From the NCBI RefSeq assembly GCF_001598695.1, contig NZ_BCZK01000006.1:1-64000 (forward strand): 64,000 bases of DNA. Reading direction: 5' to 3'. The translations under genes and the position numbers were made by a program. Positions within the stretch are counted from its first letter, which is position 1; each line of letters starts with the position of its first letter. Shown one piece after another: positions 27,875 through 38,386 of this stretch. The notes below the pieces were generated by a model. It made no database searches and was not told the origin of the DNA. It was given only the letters and a program-made list of their open reading frames with translations. This DNA is from Klebsiella oxytoca NBRC 105695 (GTDB taxonomy: Bacteria > Pseudomonadota > Gammaproteobacteria > Enterobacterales > Enterobacteriaceae).

Positions 27875-27899
27875 CGACAGGTTTGGACTCGTGCTGGCG

Positions 27900-30515
27900 T
27901 TATGCCAGCGCTTTACTGATTTTCTCGAACAGATCCCCGGAAAGATTCTCCAGACCTTTCAGCTGCTCAAGCGCCCCGCGCATCAGCGCCTGACGCTTGT
28001 TATCATAGCGTTTCAGACGAATCAGCGGTTCAATCAGACGCGACGCAACCTGTGGATTACGGCTGTTCAGTTCAGTGAGCATTTCCACCAGGAACTGATA
28101 GCCGCTGCCGTCTTCGGCATGGAACGCCGCCGGGTTGCTGCCGGCAAAAGCGCCGATTAGAGAACGGACGCGGTTCGGGTTACTCATGCTGAACGAACGA
28201 TGATTCAGCAGGCCGCGAACCGTCTGCAGGACGTTATCGGCCGGGCTAGTTGACTGCAGGATAAACCATTTATCCATCACCAGGCCGTCCTGATGCCATT
28301 TATCATCATACTCCTGCATCAATGCATCACGGCACGGCAGCTGGGCAGCGACTGCCGCCGCCAGCGCCGCCAGCGCGTCGGTCATGTTGTCCGCATGGTG
28401 ATACTGCGCGCTAACCAGTTTATCCGCCAGCTCCGCGTCGCCAAACGCCAGATAGCGCAGGCAGGTGTTACGCAGAGAACGCTTGCCGATATCGGCATGC
28501 TCAACGCGGTAGCTGTCAAGCTTGTTGGCGTTGTAAATCACCAGGAACTCGTCTGCCAGCTCTTTCGCCAGCGTACGGGTCAGCGCTTCACGCACCGCGG
28601 CGATAGCTAGCGGATCGATAATCGCAAACAGCTCAGCAATTTCATTCGCCGAAGGCAGCGTCAGGATTTCCGCCGCCAGCGCCGGATCGATCTTCTCATC
28701 CAGCAGGATGGCGCGGAAAGCATCGGCTACGTGGATCGGCAGCGACAGCGGTTGCCCCTGCTGGTGGCGGTTAACGTTGAGTTTGATATAGGTTGCCAGC
28801 AGGCTCTGCGCCGCGTCCCAGCGGGAAAAATCATTACGCGCGTGGCGCATCAGGAAAGTCAGCTGCTGATCGCTCCATTTGTACTCCAGCTTCACCGGGG
28901 CAGAGAACTCGCATAGCAGCGCCGGTACCGGCTGGAAGTAGACATTATCGAAAACAAAAGTCTGCTCCGCCTGGGTCACGTTCAGCACATGATGCACCGG
29001 GTGACCGCCCTTCTGCAGCGGGATGACTTTGCCTTCGTTGTCGTAGAGTTCGATATCGAACGGAATATGCAACGGCAGCTTCTCAGCCTGCTCAGCGGTC
29101 GGCGGCGTGCGCTGGCTGATGGTCAGCGTGTACTGCTCCGTTTCTGGATTGTAGTCATCATGGACGGTAACGATCGGCGTCCCGGACTGACTATACCAGC
29201 GGCGGAAGTGGGATAGATCAACGTTCGAAGCGTCTTCCATCGCCTGGACAAAATCATCGCAGGTCGCGGCGCTGCCGTCATGGCGTTCAAAGTACAGCTG
29301 CATTCCTTTCTGGAAATTCTCTTCGCCCAGCAGCGTATGCAGCATGCGGATCACCTCAGCGCCCTTCTCATACACCGTCAGGGTGTAGAAGTTGTTCATC
29401 TCGATAACCTTATCCGGCCGAATCGGATGCGCCATCGGGCTGGCATCTTCGGCGAACTGCAGACCGCGCATAGTACGCACGTTATTGATGCGGTTGACCG
29501 CACGTGAGCCGAGATCGGAACTGAACTCCTGATCGCGGAAAACGGTCAGGCCTTCTTTCAGGCTGAGCTGGAACCAGTCGCGACAGGTTACGCGGTTACC
29601 CGTCCAGTTATGGAAATATTCGTGGCCAATGACGCGCTCGATATCCAGATAGTCTTTATCGGTCGCGGTATCGGTGCGCGCCAGCACGTATTTAGAGTTA
29701 AAGACGTTAAGCCCTTTGTTCTCCATGGCGCCCATGTTGAAGAAGTCAATGGCGACAATCATATAGATATCAAGATCGTACTCGAGGCCAAAGCGGGTTT
29801 CGTCCCACTTCATTGAGTTTTGCAGCGAAGTCATCGCCCATGGAGCGCGATCGAGGTTGCCGCGGTCTACATACAGCTCCAGCGCAACCTCACGTCCCGA
29901 ACGAGTTTTGAAAGTATCGCGCAGGACGTCGAAATCACCGGCCACCAGCGCAAACAGGTAGCACGGTTTGGGGAACGGATCCTGCCACTGAACCCAGTGG
30001 CGACCATTCTCCAGCTCCCCCTGGGCTACGCGGTTACCGTTGGAGAGCAGGAACGGGTATTTGGCCTTGTCGGCGATAATTTTGGTAGTGAAGCGCGCCA
30101 GCACGTCCGGACGGTCAAGGTACCAGGTAATATGGCGAAAACCTTCCGCTTCGCATTGGGTACACAGCGCTTCGCCGGACTGATACAGCCCTTCCAGCGC
30201 GGTATTGGCCGCCGGGCTGATTTCGTTGACGATAGTAAGGGTGAAATGTTCCGGCAATCCGCCGATCGCCAGCTGGTTATTTTCTTCCTTATAGTCGCTC
30301 CACGGCTGACCATTAACCAGCAGAGAAACCAACGTCAGGTCTTCGCCATCCAGACGCAATGGCACATCAGACGCAGCCGCGTGGCGGGAGACCTTACTCT
30401 CAGCCGTAACAACGGTTTTCGCGGCATCCAGGTCAAAGGTCAAATCGATATCGCTAATCAGATACTCCGGCGCACGATAGTCGTGGCGGTATTTGGCTTG
30501 GGGCTGTTGTGTCAT
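27900..30515 (-). CDS. pepN: Aminopeptidase N
   Basis: An 871-residue M1-family zinc aminopeptidase, the main broad-specificity aminopeptidase of enterobacteria, cytosolic. The GAMEN substrate motif is seen in FNMGAMENKGLNVFNSKY; the zinc site is HEYFHNW (HEXXH) with the third ligand Glu in SLKEGLTVFRDQEF; a catalytic Tyr lies in NNFYTLTVYEKGAEVIRM. Length is one residue over E. coli. It is divergent from pncB. Confidence 0.97.
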   Translation of the reverse strand: MTQQPQAKYRHDYRAPEYLISDIDLTFDLDAAKTVVTAESKVSRHAAASDVPLRLDGEDLTLVSLLVNGQPWSDYKEENNQLAIGGLPEHFTLTIVNEISPAANTALEGLYQSGEALCTQCEAEGFRHITWYLDRPDVLARFTTKIIADKAKYPFLLSNGNRVAQGELENGRHWVQWQDPFPKPCYLFALVAGDFDVLRDTFKTRSGREVALELYVDRGNLDRAPWAMTSLQNSMKWDETRFGLEYDLDIYMIVAIDFFNMGAMENKGLNVFNSKYVLARTDTATDKDYLDIERVIGHEYFHNWTGNRVTCRDWFQLSLKEGLTVFRDQEFSSDLGSRAVNRINNVRTMRGLQFAEDASPMAHPIRPDKVIEMNNFYTLTVYEKGAEVIRMLHTLLGEENFQKGMQLYFERHDGSAATCDDFVQAMEDASNVDLSHFRRWYSQSGTPIVTVHDDYNPETEQYTLTISQRTPPTAEQAEKLPLHIPFDIELYDNEGKVIPLQKGGHPVHHVLNVTQAEQTFVFDNVYFQPVPALLCEFSAPVKLEYKWSDQQLTFLMRHARNDFSRWDAAQSLLATYIKLNVNRHQQGQPLSLPIHVADAFRAILLDEKIDPALAAEILTLPSANEIAELFAIIDPLAIAAVREALTRTLAKELADEFLVIYNANKLDSYRVEHADIGKRSLRNTCLRYLAFGDAELADKLVSAQYHHADNMTDALAALAAAVAAQLPCRDALMQEYDDKWHQDGLVMDKWFILQSTSPADNVLQTVRGLLNHRSFSMSNPNRVRSLIGAFAGSNPAAFHAEDGSGYQFLVEMLTELNSRNPQVASRLIEPLIRLKRYDNKRQALMRGALEQLKGLENLSGDLFEKISKALA

Positions 30516-30842
30516 AAAAAACCTTTAGCATGTCCTGTAAAGTGTCGACTCAGTCTATTCCTGTTGCGCAAATCTCGCTATGCAGAATCTTCATCTTTTC
30601 AATGCTAAACATGAAAATTGCTACATTCTGATAACACTAGAGGCACGAAATGCGCTCGACCAGGCGCAAAGCTTGTGGTGTGATGCGTGTTCAATATATT
30701 AAACTAGGCCTCGCAAATGACCGTTAGCGTCGCCATCAGCCGTCGCCGCGGGACAGAGTCGGGTATTACAGGTATACTCCGCCTCCTTTTACCGCTTTGG
30801 TTTTGATGGAAACGCTCCAGTGAGAGGATGCTACTGCGCACC
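30516..30842. other. Divergent pepN-pncB region
   Basis: 327 bp between divergent starts. It contains a NadR-like box (30688-30705) on the pncB side. I see no small gene here; a promoter for pncB is expected around GGTATTACAGGTATACTCC (30763-30781). Confidence 0.6.
30688..30705. promoter_or_regulatory. NadR-like operator of pncB
   Basis: TGTTCA-ATATAT-TAAACT resembles the NadR box TGTTTA-N6-TAAACA with two changes. NadR represses pncB when NAD is plentiful in enterobacteria. It lies about 140 bp before the pncB start. Confidence 0.7.
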
Positions 30843-32045
30843 ATGACCCAATTCACTTCTCCTGTACTGCATTCGCTGCTTGATACGGATGCCTACAAGC
30901 TGCATATGCAGCAGGCTGTCTTCCACCGCTACAATGATGTACAGGTTGCGGCGGAGTTCCGCTGCCGCGGGGACGATCTGCTCGGCATCTACGCCGATGC
31001 GATTCGCGAGCAGGTTGAGACGATGCGCGACCTGAGGCTGCAGGACGATGAATATCACTGGTTGTCGAGCCTGCCCTTCTTTGCGCCAGATTATCTCGAC
31101 TGGCTACGCGGCTTCCGCTACGATCCGCGCCAGGTTACCGTCACTAATGACAACGGTAAGCTGAATATTCGCCTGTCCGGGCCATGGCTTGAAGTCATCA
31201 TGTGGGAGGTTCCGCTGCTGGCGGTGATAAGCGAGCTGGTGCACCACTACCGCTCGCCGGAAATCACCGTGACGACAGCGCTGAATACCCTTGAACATAA
31301 GCTGTCCGACTTTAACCGTCTCACCGCTGATGTCGATATGTCCGGCTTCCGCCTGATGGATTTCGGTACTCGCCGCCGCTTCTCACGCGAGGTGCAGCAG
31401 GCCATTGTTCAGCGTCTGCAGCAGGAGCCGTGGTTCACCGGCACCAGCAACTACGATCTGGCGCGTCGGCTTAACCTGACGCCAATGGGAACCCAGGCGC
31501 ACGAATGGTTCCAGGCGCACCAGCAGATCAGCCCGAACCTGGCCAGCAGCCAGCGCGCGGCCCTCGCGGCCTGGCTGGAAGAGTATCCCGATCGGTTAGG
31601 TATCGCACTGACTGACTGCATCACGATGGACGCTTTCCTGCGCGATTTCGGGCCGGAATTTGCAACCCGCTATCAGGGGCTGCGCCACGACTCCGGCGAC
31701 CCGGTAGAATGGGGCGAGAAGGCTATTGCCCATTACAAGAAGCTGGGCATCGATCCGCTGAGCAAAGTGCTGGTATTTTCTGATAATCTCGACCTGGCGA
31801 AAGCGGTCGATCTTTATCGCCACTTCTCCTCACGGGTCAATCTGAGCTTCGGTATCGGCACACGTTTAACCTGCGATATTCCCCAGGTTAAGCCGCTGAA
31901 TATTGTTATTAAGCTGGTGGAGTGCAACGGCAAGCCGGTAGCGAAACTTTCCGATAGCCCGGGTAAAACGATTTGCCACGATAAAGCCTTCGTGCGCGCC
32001 CTGCGTAAAGCCTTCGATCTGCCGCCGGTCAAAAAAGCCAGCTAA
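30843..32045 (+). CDS. pncB: Nicotinate phosphoribosyltransferase
   Basis: A 400-residue enzyme of the NAD salvage pathway that joins nicotinate to PRPP with ATP help. The His phosphorylated in the cycle is in [11 protein letters not shown]; substrate loops DFGTRRRFS and [12 protein letters not shown] are intact, as is [10 protein letters not shown] near the C terminus. The frame is open 5 codons further upstream, but [20 protein letters not shown] at 30843 is the family start. Confidence 0.97.
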   Translation: MTQFTSPVLHSLLDTDAYKLHMQQAVFHRYNDVQVAAEFRCRGDDLLGIYADAIREQVETMRDLRLQDDEYHWLSSLPFFAPDYLDWLRGFRYDPRQVTVTNDNGKLNIRLSGPWLEVIMWEVPLLAVISELVHHYRSPEITVTTALNTLEHKLSDFNRLTADVDMSGFRLMDFGTRRRFSREVQQAIVQRLQQEPWFTGTSNYDLARRLNLTPMGTQAHEWFQAHQQISPNLASSQRAALAAWLEEYPDRLGIALTDCITMDAFLRDFGPEFATRYQGLRHDSGDPVEWGEKAIAHYKKLGIDPLSKVLVFSDNLDLAKAVDLYRHFSSRVNLSFGIGTRLTCDIPQVKPLNIVIKLVECNGKPVAKLSDSPGKTICHDKAFVRALRKAFDLPPVKKAS

Positions 32046-32358
32046 CACTGTGCGAAAAAATGCGTCCGTAAAACCGGACGCATTTTTATTATCATCCCCC
32101 TTTCCGTTCAGAAAAGTGTTTCATATTCACCGCCCTGTTTTCATTGCGAAATGCCCTGCGCGGGATAAAGGCAATGCTCAAAACTCTCTTAATATCAGGC
32201 TCTCCCGTCGTAAAGGAGACAATCTCCTTATTTATTTCCTAAAACACCCCTTTCTTGCGCGAAATCTACTTGTCTGATGGAAGATGACAGGTAACATAGA
32301 TATCCCCCTGTCGAAGGGGTATACAGATTTTTCTATTGGACTAACAAGAGAGACTATT
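32046..32358. other. pncB-asnS intergenic region
   Basis: 313 bp. It has the pncB terminator (32055-32090), a small 7-bp hairpin AAGGAGA-caa-TCTCCTT with ATTTATTT after it (32213-32229), and the asnS promoter and leader. No gene is supported. Confidence 0.6.
32055..32090 (+). terminator. pncB terminator
   Basis: AAAAATGCGTCCG-taaaa-CCGGACGCATTTTTATT, a strong stem with T run, 10 bp after the pncB stop. Confidence 0.95.
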
Positions 32359-33759
32359 ATGAGCGTTGTGCCTGTAGCCGACGTACTCCAGGGCCGCGTT
32401 GCCGTTGACAGCGAAGTCACCGTGCGCGGATGGGTGCGTACCCGCCGAGATTCTAAAGCTGGCTTTTCTTTCCTCGCCGTCTATGACGGTTCCTGCTTTG
32501 ATCCTGTACAGGCCGTTATTAGTAATTCTCTTCCCAATTACAATCAGGAAGTGCTGCGCCTGACCACCGGCTGTTCAGTCATCGTGACCGGTAAAGTCGT
32601 GGAATCCCAGGGTCAGGGCCAGAGCTTTGAGATTCAGGCCAGTCATGTTGAAGTAAGCGGCTGGGTAGACGATCCGGAAACTTATCCGATGGCGGCTAAA
32701 CGCCATAGCATTGAATACCTGCGTGAAGTTGCCCACCTGCGCCCGCGCACCAACCTGATTGGCGCCGTGGCGCGCGTTCGCCATACCCTGGCGCAGGCGC
32801 TGCACCGCTTCTTTGACGAACAGGGTTTCTTCTGGGTTTCTACCCCGCTGATTACCGCTTCCGATACCGAAGGCGCGGGCGAGATGTTCCGCGTTTCCAC
32901 GTTGGATCTGGAAAACCTGCCGCGCAACGATCAGGGCAAAGTCGATTTCGATAAGGACTTCTTTGGTAAAGAGTCATTCCTGACCGTTTCTGGCCAGCTG
33001 AACGGCGAAACCTACGCCTGCGCGCTATCCAAAATCTACACCTTCGGCCCAACCTTCCGTGCGGAAAACTCCAACACCACCCGCCACCTGGCAGAGTTCT
33101 GGATGCTGGAGCCGGAAGTCGCCTTTGCTAATCTGAACGATGTGGCAGGTCTGGCGGAAGCGATGCTGAAGTACGTTTTCAAAGCCGTTCTGGAAGAGCG
33201 GGCAGATGACATGCAGTTCTTTGCCGAACGCGTTGATAAAGATGCGATCGATCGTCTGCAACGTTTCGTTTCCGCGGATTTCGCTCAGGTGGATTATACT
33301 GACGCGGTCACCATTCTGGAAAATTGCGGTAAGCAGTTCGAAAACCCGGTGTACTGGGGCGTGGATCTCTCCTCCGAGCACGAACGCTATCTGGCGGAAG
33401 AGCATTTTAAAGCGCCGGTAGTCGTAAAAAACTACCCGAAAGAGATCAAGGCGTTCTATATGCGCCTTAACGAAGACGGGAAGACCGTCGCCGCAATGGA
33501 CGTTCTGGCGCCGGGTATCGGTGAAATTATCGGCGGCTCCCAGCGTGAAGAACGCCTGGACGTACTTGACGCGCGCATGGCGGAAATGGGTCTTAATAAA
33601 GAAGACTACTGGTGGTACCGCGACCTGCGCCGTTACGGCACCGTGCCGCACTCCGGTTTTGGTCTGGGCTTCGAGCGTCTGATTGCCTACGTGACCGGCG
33701 TACAGAACGTTCGTGACGTGATTCCGTTCCCGCGCACTCCACGTAACGCCACATTCTGA
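32359..33759 (+). CDS. asnS: Asparaginyl-tRNA synthetase
   Basis: A 466-residue class II aminoacyl-tRNA synthetase charging tRNA-Asn. An N-terminal OB-fold anticodon domain ([27 protein letters not shown]) is followed by the class II core: motif 2 near [21 protein letters not shown] and motif 3 [15 protein letters not shown]. The frame runs 25 codons upstream of the real start; [13 protein letters not shown] at 32359 with AAGAGAG ahead has the family length. Confidence 0.97.
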   Translation: MSVVPVADVLQGRVAVDSEVTVRGWVRTRRDSKAGFSFLAVYDGSCFDPVQAVISNSLPNYNQEVLRLTTGCSVIVTGKVVESQGQGQSFEIQASHVEVSGWVDDPETYPMAAKRHSIEYLREVAHLRPRTNLIGAVARVRHTLAQALHRFFDEQGFFWVSTPLITASDTEGAGEMFRVSTLDLENLPRNDQGKVDFDKDFFGKESFLTVSGQLNGETYACALSKIYTFGPTFRAENSNTTRHLAEFWMLEPEVAFANLNDVAGLAEAMLKYVFKAVLEERADDMQFFAERVDKDAIDRLQRFVSADFAQVDYTDAVTILENCGKQFENPVYWGVDLSSEHERYLAEEHFKAPVVVKNYPKEIKAFYMRLNEDGKTVAAMDVLAPGIGEIIGGSQREERLDVLDARMAEMGLNKEDYWWYRDLRRYGTVPHSGFGLGFERLIAYVTGVQNVRDVIPFPRTPRNATF

Positions 33760-33778
33760 TTTTTTTGTTATCTCACGC

Positions 33779-33807
33779 AAAGGTCGGCGCAAGCCGGCCT
33801 TTTTTTA
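33779..33807 (+). terminator. asnS terminator
   Basis: AAAGGTCGGC-gcaa-GCCGGCCTTTTTTT, an intrinsic terminator 20 bp after the asnS stop. Confidence 0.93.
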
Positions 33808-34149
33808 TGTCAATTTACGTTAACGAATTTCAGGAAATTTAAACATCAACCCGCGAAATTCATAAATATGTTACGCACTATTTCGCTCATACCTGAAGTT
33901 ACAAATCGCACTTAATGCCCAAAAATCGTCAAACCTGCTGATTATATTGCTCACTATTTAATCAACCACCGCACATCTTGCAACGACAAGATCTGAATAA
34001 AAAAAAAGCAAAAAGCAGCTGTAAAATGCACAACCCCTCTGTTATCTAAATTAATCATAATTAATTCATATAGATATATAAAGAGAGCTGATTTTGTCAG
34101 CGAACAGGGACGGAATGTTGATAGAGTTCACAAAGTTCCCAAAAATACA

Positions 34150-34184
34150 CATTTAGTTACATAGAATTTCCTTTTGTTACTCAT
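34150..34184 (+). promoter_or_regulatory. Probable OmpR-binding repeats of the porin gene
   Basis: GTTAC occurs at 34156-34160 and again at 34176-34180, exactly 20 bp apart, in TTTAGTTACATAG and TTTTGTTACTCAT contexts. OmpR dimers bind 20-bp units with GTTAC-type half sites at ompF/ompC promoters. The location upstream of the conserved leader fits; the exact set of sites is not determined. Confidence 0.5.
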
Positions 34185-34348
34185 ATGAGATATTGGTAGC
34201 ATTTTCAGGCTAGCGAAACGTTGTTCTGAATGGAAAGATGCCTCCAGACACCAAACTATCATCAATAGTTCCGTAAATTTTTATTGACGAAACGTATTGG
34301 CGGCAGTGGCAAGTGTTCATAAAAAAATATAAATGAGGGTAATAAATA

Positions 34349-35428
34349 ATGATGAAGCGCAAAATTCTGGCAGCGGTAATTCCTGCCCTGCTGGTAGCCG
34401 GTGCAGCTAACGCTGCAGAAATCTATAACAAAAACGGCAACAAACTCGACTTTTACGGAAAAATGGTTGGCGAGCACGTCTGGACCACTAACGGTGACAC
34501 CAGCAGCGACGACACCACCTACGCCCGTATCGGCCTGAAAGGCGAAACCCAGATCAACGATCAGCTGACCGGTTACGGCCAGTGGGAATACAACATGGAT
34601 GCGTCCAACGTTGAAGGCTCCCAGACCACGAAAACCCGTCTGGCTTTCGCTGGCTTAAAAGCCGGTGAATACGGTTCATTCGACTACGGTCGTAACTACG
34701 GCGCCATCTACGACGTTGAAGCGGCGACCGATATGCTGGTTGAATGGGGCGGCGACGGCTGGACCAACACCGACAACTTCATGACCGCGCGTACCAACGG
34801 CGTTGCGACCTACCGTAACTCTGATTTCTTCGGTCTGGTTGATGGCCTGAGCTTTGCGCTGCAGTACCAGGGTAAAAACAAAGAACGCGCTGTGAAGAAA
34901 CAAAACGGCGACGGCTTCAGCACCGCGGCTACCTACGCGTTTGACAACGGTGTAGCGCTGTCCGCTGGTTATGCTAACTCCAGCCGCAGCGGCGACCAGA
35001 AAGCAGACCGTCAGGGCGAAAAAGCTGAAGCATGGGCAACCTCCGCTAAGTATGATGCGAACAACATCTACGCTGCAGTCATGTACTCTCAGACCTACAA
35101 CATGACTCCGGAAAACGAAGGCAACTATTTCGCTAACAAAACTCAGAACTTTGAAGCCGTTGTTCAGTATCAGTTCGACTTCGGCCTGCGTCCGTCCATC
35201 GGCTACGTACAGACTAAAGGTAAAGACCTGCGCTCCCGCGCTGGCTTCTCCGGCGGCGATGCTGACCTGGTTAAATACGTCGAAGTGGGTACCTGGTACT
35301 ACTTCAACAAAAACATGAACGTCTACGCTGCGTATAAATTCAACCAGCTGGACGACAACGACTACACCCGTGCTGCGAAAGTCGCGACCGACGATCAGGC
35401 AGCGGTTGGTATCGTTTACCAGTTCTAA
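34349..35428 (+). CDS. ompF: OmpF-type outer membrane porin (OmpK35/Omp35-like)
   Basis: A 359-residue trimeric general porin. Residues 1-22 are the signal peptide (cut after AGAANA, mature [16 protein letters not shown]). The 16-strand barrel is complete and ends in Phe (VGIVYQF), required for BAM assembly. Loop 3, the pore constriction, is around [25 protein letters not shown]. Sequence is closer to Klebsiella OmpK35/Omp35 than to E. coli OmpF. It is intact; loss of this porin is a common route to beta-lactam resistance in this group. GAGGG precedes the start, in a region that in E. coli pairs with MicF. Confidence 0.95.
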   Translation: MMKRKILAAVIPALLVAGAANAAEIYNKNGNKLDFYGKMVGEHVWTTNGDTSSDDTTYARIGLKGETQINDQLTGYGQWEYNMDASNVEGSQTTKTRLAFAGLKAGEYGSFDYGRNYGAIYDVEAATDMLVEWGGDGWTNTDNFMTARTNGVATYRNSDFFGLVDGLSFALQYQGKNKERAVKKQNGDGFSTAATYAFDNGVALSAGYANSSRSGDQKADRQGEKAEAWATSAKYDANNIYAAVMYSQTYNMTPENEGNYFANKTQNFEAVVQYQFDFGLRPSIGYVQTKGKDLRSRAGFSGGDADLVKYVEVGTWYYFNKNMNVYAAYKFNQLDDNDYTRAAKVATDDQAAVGIVYQF

Positions 35429-35456
35429 TTTGCAGTACACCCCTTCGTGATATGCC

Positions 35457-35486
35457 TAAAAAGCAGGACTTCGGTCCTGCTTTTCT
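35457..35486 (+). terminator. Porin terminator
   Basis: AAAAAGCAGGAC-ttcg-GTCCTGCTTTTCT, a strong UUCG-loop intrinsic terminator 28 bp after the stop. Confidence 0.95.
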
Positions 35487-35615
35487 GCGTTCCTGAGAGG
35501 AAGATCGTAACTTTTAAAAACCTTCTCGCTTTTTGTCGCAAACGGTTGGCAATTAACATAACTCCCGTTAACCTGATAGCGGATTTCCCTTCAGTAATCA
35601 CAATGGAACCTCGTC

Positions 35616-36806
35616 ATGTTTGAGAACATTACCGCCGCCCCTGCCGACCCAATTCTGGGCCTGGCCGATCTGTTTCGTGCCGATGACCGCCCAACAAAAA
35701 TTAATCTTGGAATTGGTGTTTATAAAGATGAAACGGGTAAAACACCGGTCCTGACTAGCGTGAAGAAAGCAGAACAGTATCTGCTGGAAAATGAAACCAC
35801 CAAAAATTACCTGGGTATTGATGGTATTCCAGAGTTTGGTCGCTGCACTCAGGAGCTGCTGTTTGGGAAAGGCAGCGCGATTATCAATGATAAACGCGCT
35901 CGTACCGCCCAGACTCCCGGTGGTACAGGCGGCCTGCGCGTCGCCGCTGATTTTCTGGCGAAGAATACCGACGTTAAACGTATTTGGGTGAGCAACCCAA
36001 GCTGGCCGAACCATAAAAGCGTATTCAATTCAGCCGGACTCGACGTTCGCGAATATACCTACTACGATGCCGCAAACCACAAACTCGACTTCGATGGACT
36101 GCTGGCCAGCCTGAACGAAGCGCAGGCCGGTGACGTGGTTCTGTTCCACGGCTGCTGCCACAACCCAACCGGTATCGATCCAACGCTGGAACAGTGGCAA
36201 CAGCTGGCGCAGCTCTCCGTAGAGAAAGGCTGGCTGCCGCTGTTTGACTTTGCCTACCAGGGCTTTGCCCGGGGCCTGGAAGAGGACGCTGAAGGCCTGC
36301 GCGCTTTCGCCGCGCTGCATAAAGAGCTGCTGGTAGCCAGCTCCTACTCGAAAAACTTCGGCCTGTATAACGAACGCGTAGGCGCCTGCACGCTGGTTGC
36401 CGCTGACCAGGAAACGGTAGACCGCGCCTTCAGCCAGATGAAGTCCGTTATCCGCGCAAACTACTCTAACCCGCCGGCTCACGGCGCCTCGGTAGTGGCG
36501 ACCATTCTCAGCAATGACGCGCTGCGCGCCATCTGGGAACAAGAGTTAACCGACATGCGCCAACGCATCCAGCGCATGCGTCTGCTGTTCGTTAATACCC
36601 TGCAGGAAAAAGGCGCCAGCCGTGATTTCTCTTTCATCATTCAGCAAAACGGGATGTTCTCGTTTAGCGGCCTGACCAAAGAGCAGGTCCTGCGGTTACG
36701 CGAAGAGTTTGCGATTTACGCTGTGGCATCCGGGCGTATTAACGTCGCGGGCATGACGCCAGACAATATGGCGCCGCTGTGCGAAGCGATTGTTGCCGTA
36801 CTGTAA
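35616..36806 (+). CDS. aspC: Aspartate aminotransferase
   Basis: A 396-residue PLP enzyme interconverting aspartate and oxaloacetate with glutamate and 2-oxoglutarate. The PLP Lys is in [15 protein letters not shown]; the cofactor-binding Asp/Tyr are in [14 protein letters not shown]; substrate Arg residues lie in [11 protein letters not shown] and near ASGRINVAG. Length equals E. coli AspC. It follows the porin gene in the same direction after a terminator and has its own promoter region of about 130 bp. Confidence 0.97.
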   Translation: MFENITAAPADPILGLADLFRADDRPTKINLGIGVYKDETGKTPVLTSVKKAEQYLLENETTKNYLGIDGIPEFGRCTQELLFGKGSAIINDKRARTAQTPGGTGGLRVAADFLAKNTDVKRIWVSNPSWPNHKSVFNSAGLDVREYTYYDAANHKLDFDGLLASLNEAQAGDVVLFHGCCHNPTGIDPTLEQWQQLAQLSVEKGWLPLFDFAYQGFARGLEEDAEGLRAFAALHKELLVASSYSKNFGLYNERVGACTLVAADQETVDRAFSQMKSVIRANYSNPPAHGASVVATILSNDALRAIWEQELTDMRQRIQRMRLLFVNTLQEKGASRDFSFIIQQNGMFSFSGLTKEQVLRLREEFAIYAVASGRINVAGMTPDNMAPLCEAIVAVL

Positions 36807-36826
36807 GCCCGCTCTGTAGCAAAAGC

Positions 36827-36850
36827 AAAAGGCCGCATTCGCGGCCTTTT
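36827..36850. terminator. Bidirectional terminator between aspC and gloC
   Basis: AAAAGGCCGC-attc-GCGGCCTTTT, a perfect symmetric stem between convergent aspC and gloC. Confidence 0.93.
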
Positions 36851-36872
36851 CATCTATTTTCTTCCGGCAAAT

Positions 36873-37520
36873 TTACCAGACAGGCATCTCATCCTGCAGG
36901 AATGGGTTATGCAGACGCTCATAGCCAAGCGTCGACATAGGGCCATGGCCAGGAATAAACGATACGTCATCGCCCAACGGCAAGAGTTTGCGTTTAATCG
37001 CATCGATCAGCTGGCTATGGTCGCCACGAGGGAAATCGCTACGCCCCACCCCACCTTTGAATATGACATCGCCAGAAATCAGCAGTCGGGAAGCGGCATC
37101 GAAGAAGACCACGTGCCCTGGAGTATGACCGGGACAGTGCAACACCTGCAGAGAGACGTTCCCCACGCTGACTACATCGCCTTCGTTCAACCAGCGATCC
37201 GGCTGAAGCGGCTGGCAATCTTCCAGACCAAACATCCGGCTCTGTGCCGGTAATCCTTCCAGCCAGAACTCATCTTCTTTTTCCGGCCCGATAATCGGCA
37301 CGCCATAATGTTGCGCCAGCTCCGCCGCCGCACCAACGTGATCGAGATGGCCATGCGTCAGCAGAATTTGCATCAGGCTGACGCCTGCCGCGGTGACTTC
37401 CTGTTTGATTCGCTCAGCATCACCGCCGGGATCCACCAGCGCCGCCAGCCTGGTTTGTTCGCACCAGATTAAAGAACAGTTCTGCGCGAACGCGGTAACC
37501 GGAATAATACGATAGTTCAT
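36873..37520 (-). CDS. gloC: Type II glyoxalase GloC (YcbL)
   Basis: A 215-residue metallo-beta-lactamase-fold hydrolase that splits S-lactoylglutathione, the second step of methylglyoxal detoxification. The metal motif THGHLDHVG (HxHxDH) is near residue 60, with further ligands in [15 protein letters not shown] and PGHGPMST. The frame is open 17 codons further, but [14 protein letters not shown] at 37520 is the family start and has GGAG ahead. mgsA in the same window makes methylglyoxal. It follows mepK by 13 bp, likely co-transcribed. Confidence 0.95.
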   Translation of the reverse strand: MNYRIIPVTAFAQNCSLIWCEQTRLAALVDPGGDAERIKQEVTAAGVSLMQILLTHGHLDHVGAAAELAQHYGVPIIGPEKEDEFWLEGLPAQSRMFGLEDCQPLQPDRWLNEGDVVSVGNVSLQVLHCPGHTPGHVVFFDAASRLLISGDVIFKGGVGRSDFPRGDHSQLIDAIKRKLLPLGDDVSFIPGHGPMSTLGYERLHNPFLQDEMPVW

Positions 37521-37533
37521 GACGCTCCTTTCG

Positions 37534-38085
37534 TTACCAGTGCCGTACCGGCCCGGTATCAATATGCACAAAGTTGCTACGTGGGTAGTATCCTACACCA
37601 CCTGAACGCATAGATAACGCGGCTTTGCGAACATTGCTTAACGAAATGCCTTCAATATGGAAATCCATGGCCTGGCCTTTGGTGTGGTAGCTGTGTTTCG
37701 CTACTCCCCGGCTGCGCGCGCGAAGCTCATTATTGGTATCAACAGAGCGATAACCGGAAATAAGCTGGACAGGCTTGTTCGTACCAAGTAATCCCTGCAG
37801 ACGATAGAGTTGATCGAACAAACCGGGATCGATGGACTTAATCTTATTCGCGCGATAGTCGCGGAAAAAATGATTAAGTCTTGCTAATTCATCCTGAATA
37901 TAGCCTCTGCCATCGAAAAACTCCGCCTTGAGTGATTCACCAGTATGCAGGTTGTTCAGCGTCAAAATACGCGGTCGTGGGGTCGAGAGGGTGGCAAATG
38001 CCGGCGCAGGCAGAATGGCAGCAGCACCGAGCGCGGCTCCACCTAACGCCAGCAGTTTGCGGCGATTAGCGTCAAATTTGTCCAT
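37534..38085 (-). CDS. mepK: Murein DD/LD-endopeptidase MepK (YcbK)
   Basis: A 183-residue periplasmic peptidase of the DUF882/M15 type that cleaves mDAP-mDAP (3-3) peptidoglycan crosslinks. The N terminus [20 protein letters not shown] is a twin-arginine (Tat) signal. Zinc-site residues are seen in [16 protein letters not shown] and NFVHIDTG. An open frame extends 54 codons further upstream, but MDKFDAN at 38085 is the family start. Next to it is ldtD, which makes the very 3-3 crosslinks MepK cuts. Confidence 0.94.
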   Translation of the reverse strand: MDKFDANRRKLLALGGAALGAAAILPAPAFATLSTPRPRILTLNNLHTGESLKAEFFDGRGYIQDELARLNHFFRDYRANKIKSIDPGLFDQLYRLQGLLGTNKPVQLISGYRSVDTNNELRARSRGVAKHSYHTKGQAMDFHIEGISLSNVRKAALSMRSGGVGYYPRSNFVHIDTGPVRHW

Positions 38086-38386
38086 GATAATCAGGTCTAC
38101 AGGTAAATGAATCGTAATATACTTTTCCCGCAATCCGCCCGTTAGCCGCCAGCATACGCTCGTTCTCCGGCGGCTAATCGATATCAGCGACGAAGACCTG
38201 GCTTGCTCACCACCATTACGCTTTTGCAGGATTATATGTATATGCACTTCTGGCGCACGAAAGGCACCTTACCGGGCATTATTGCCAACGTCAAGGCAGC
38301 CTCCCCCCAGTAAACTCGGGCCTTGCAGACTGCAAGACCCGTTTTCACACACAGATAGGACAACCGAATCCGTTGAACTACTTCAT
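38086..38386. other. mepK-ldtD intergenic region
   Basis: 301 bp with a hairpin-prone segment at 38317-38341 (CGGGCCTTGCAG and CTGCAAGACCCG arms around a single A) that could end leftward ldtD transcripts or act as an RNA stem. No gene is supported. Confidence 0.5.

Larger units (their letters stand above)
33760..34348. other. asnS-porin intergenic region
   Basis: 589 bp. After the asnS terminator the DNA is AT-rich with no supported gene. The last 104 bp (from about 34245) form a porin leader strongly conserved with E. coli ompF (AGACACCAAACT and TGAGGGTAATAAATAATG), and the upstream 34130-34200 part carries likely OmpR sites. Confidence 0.7.

Noticed and set aside
33025-33792. 255-codon frame opposite asnS
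   Set aside because: Antisense shadow of asnS; starts within the asnS terminator region and has no family features.
34676-35440. 254-codon frame opposite the porin gene
   Set aside because: Antisense shadow produced by the codon bias of a highly expressed porin.
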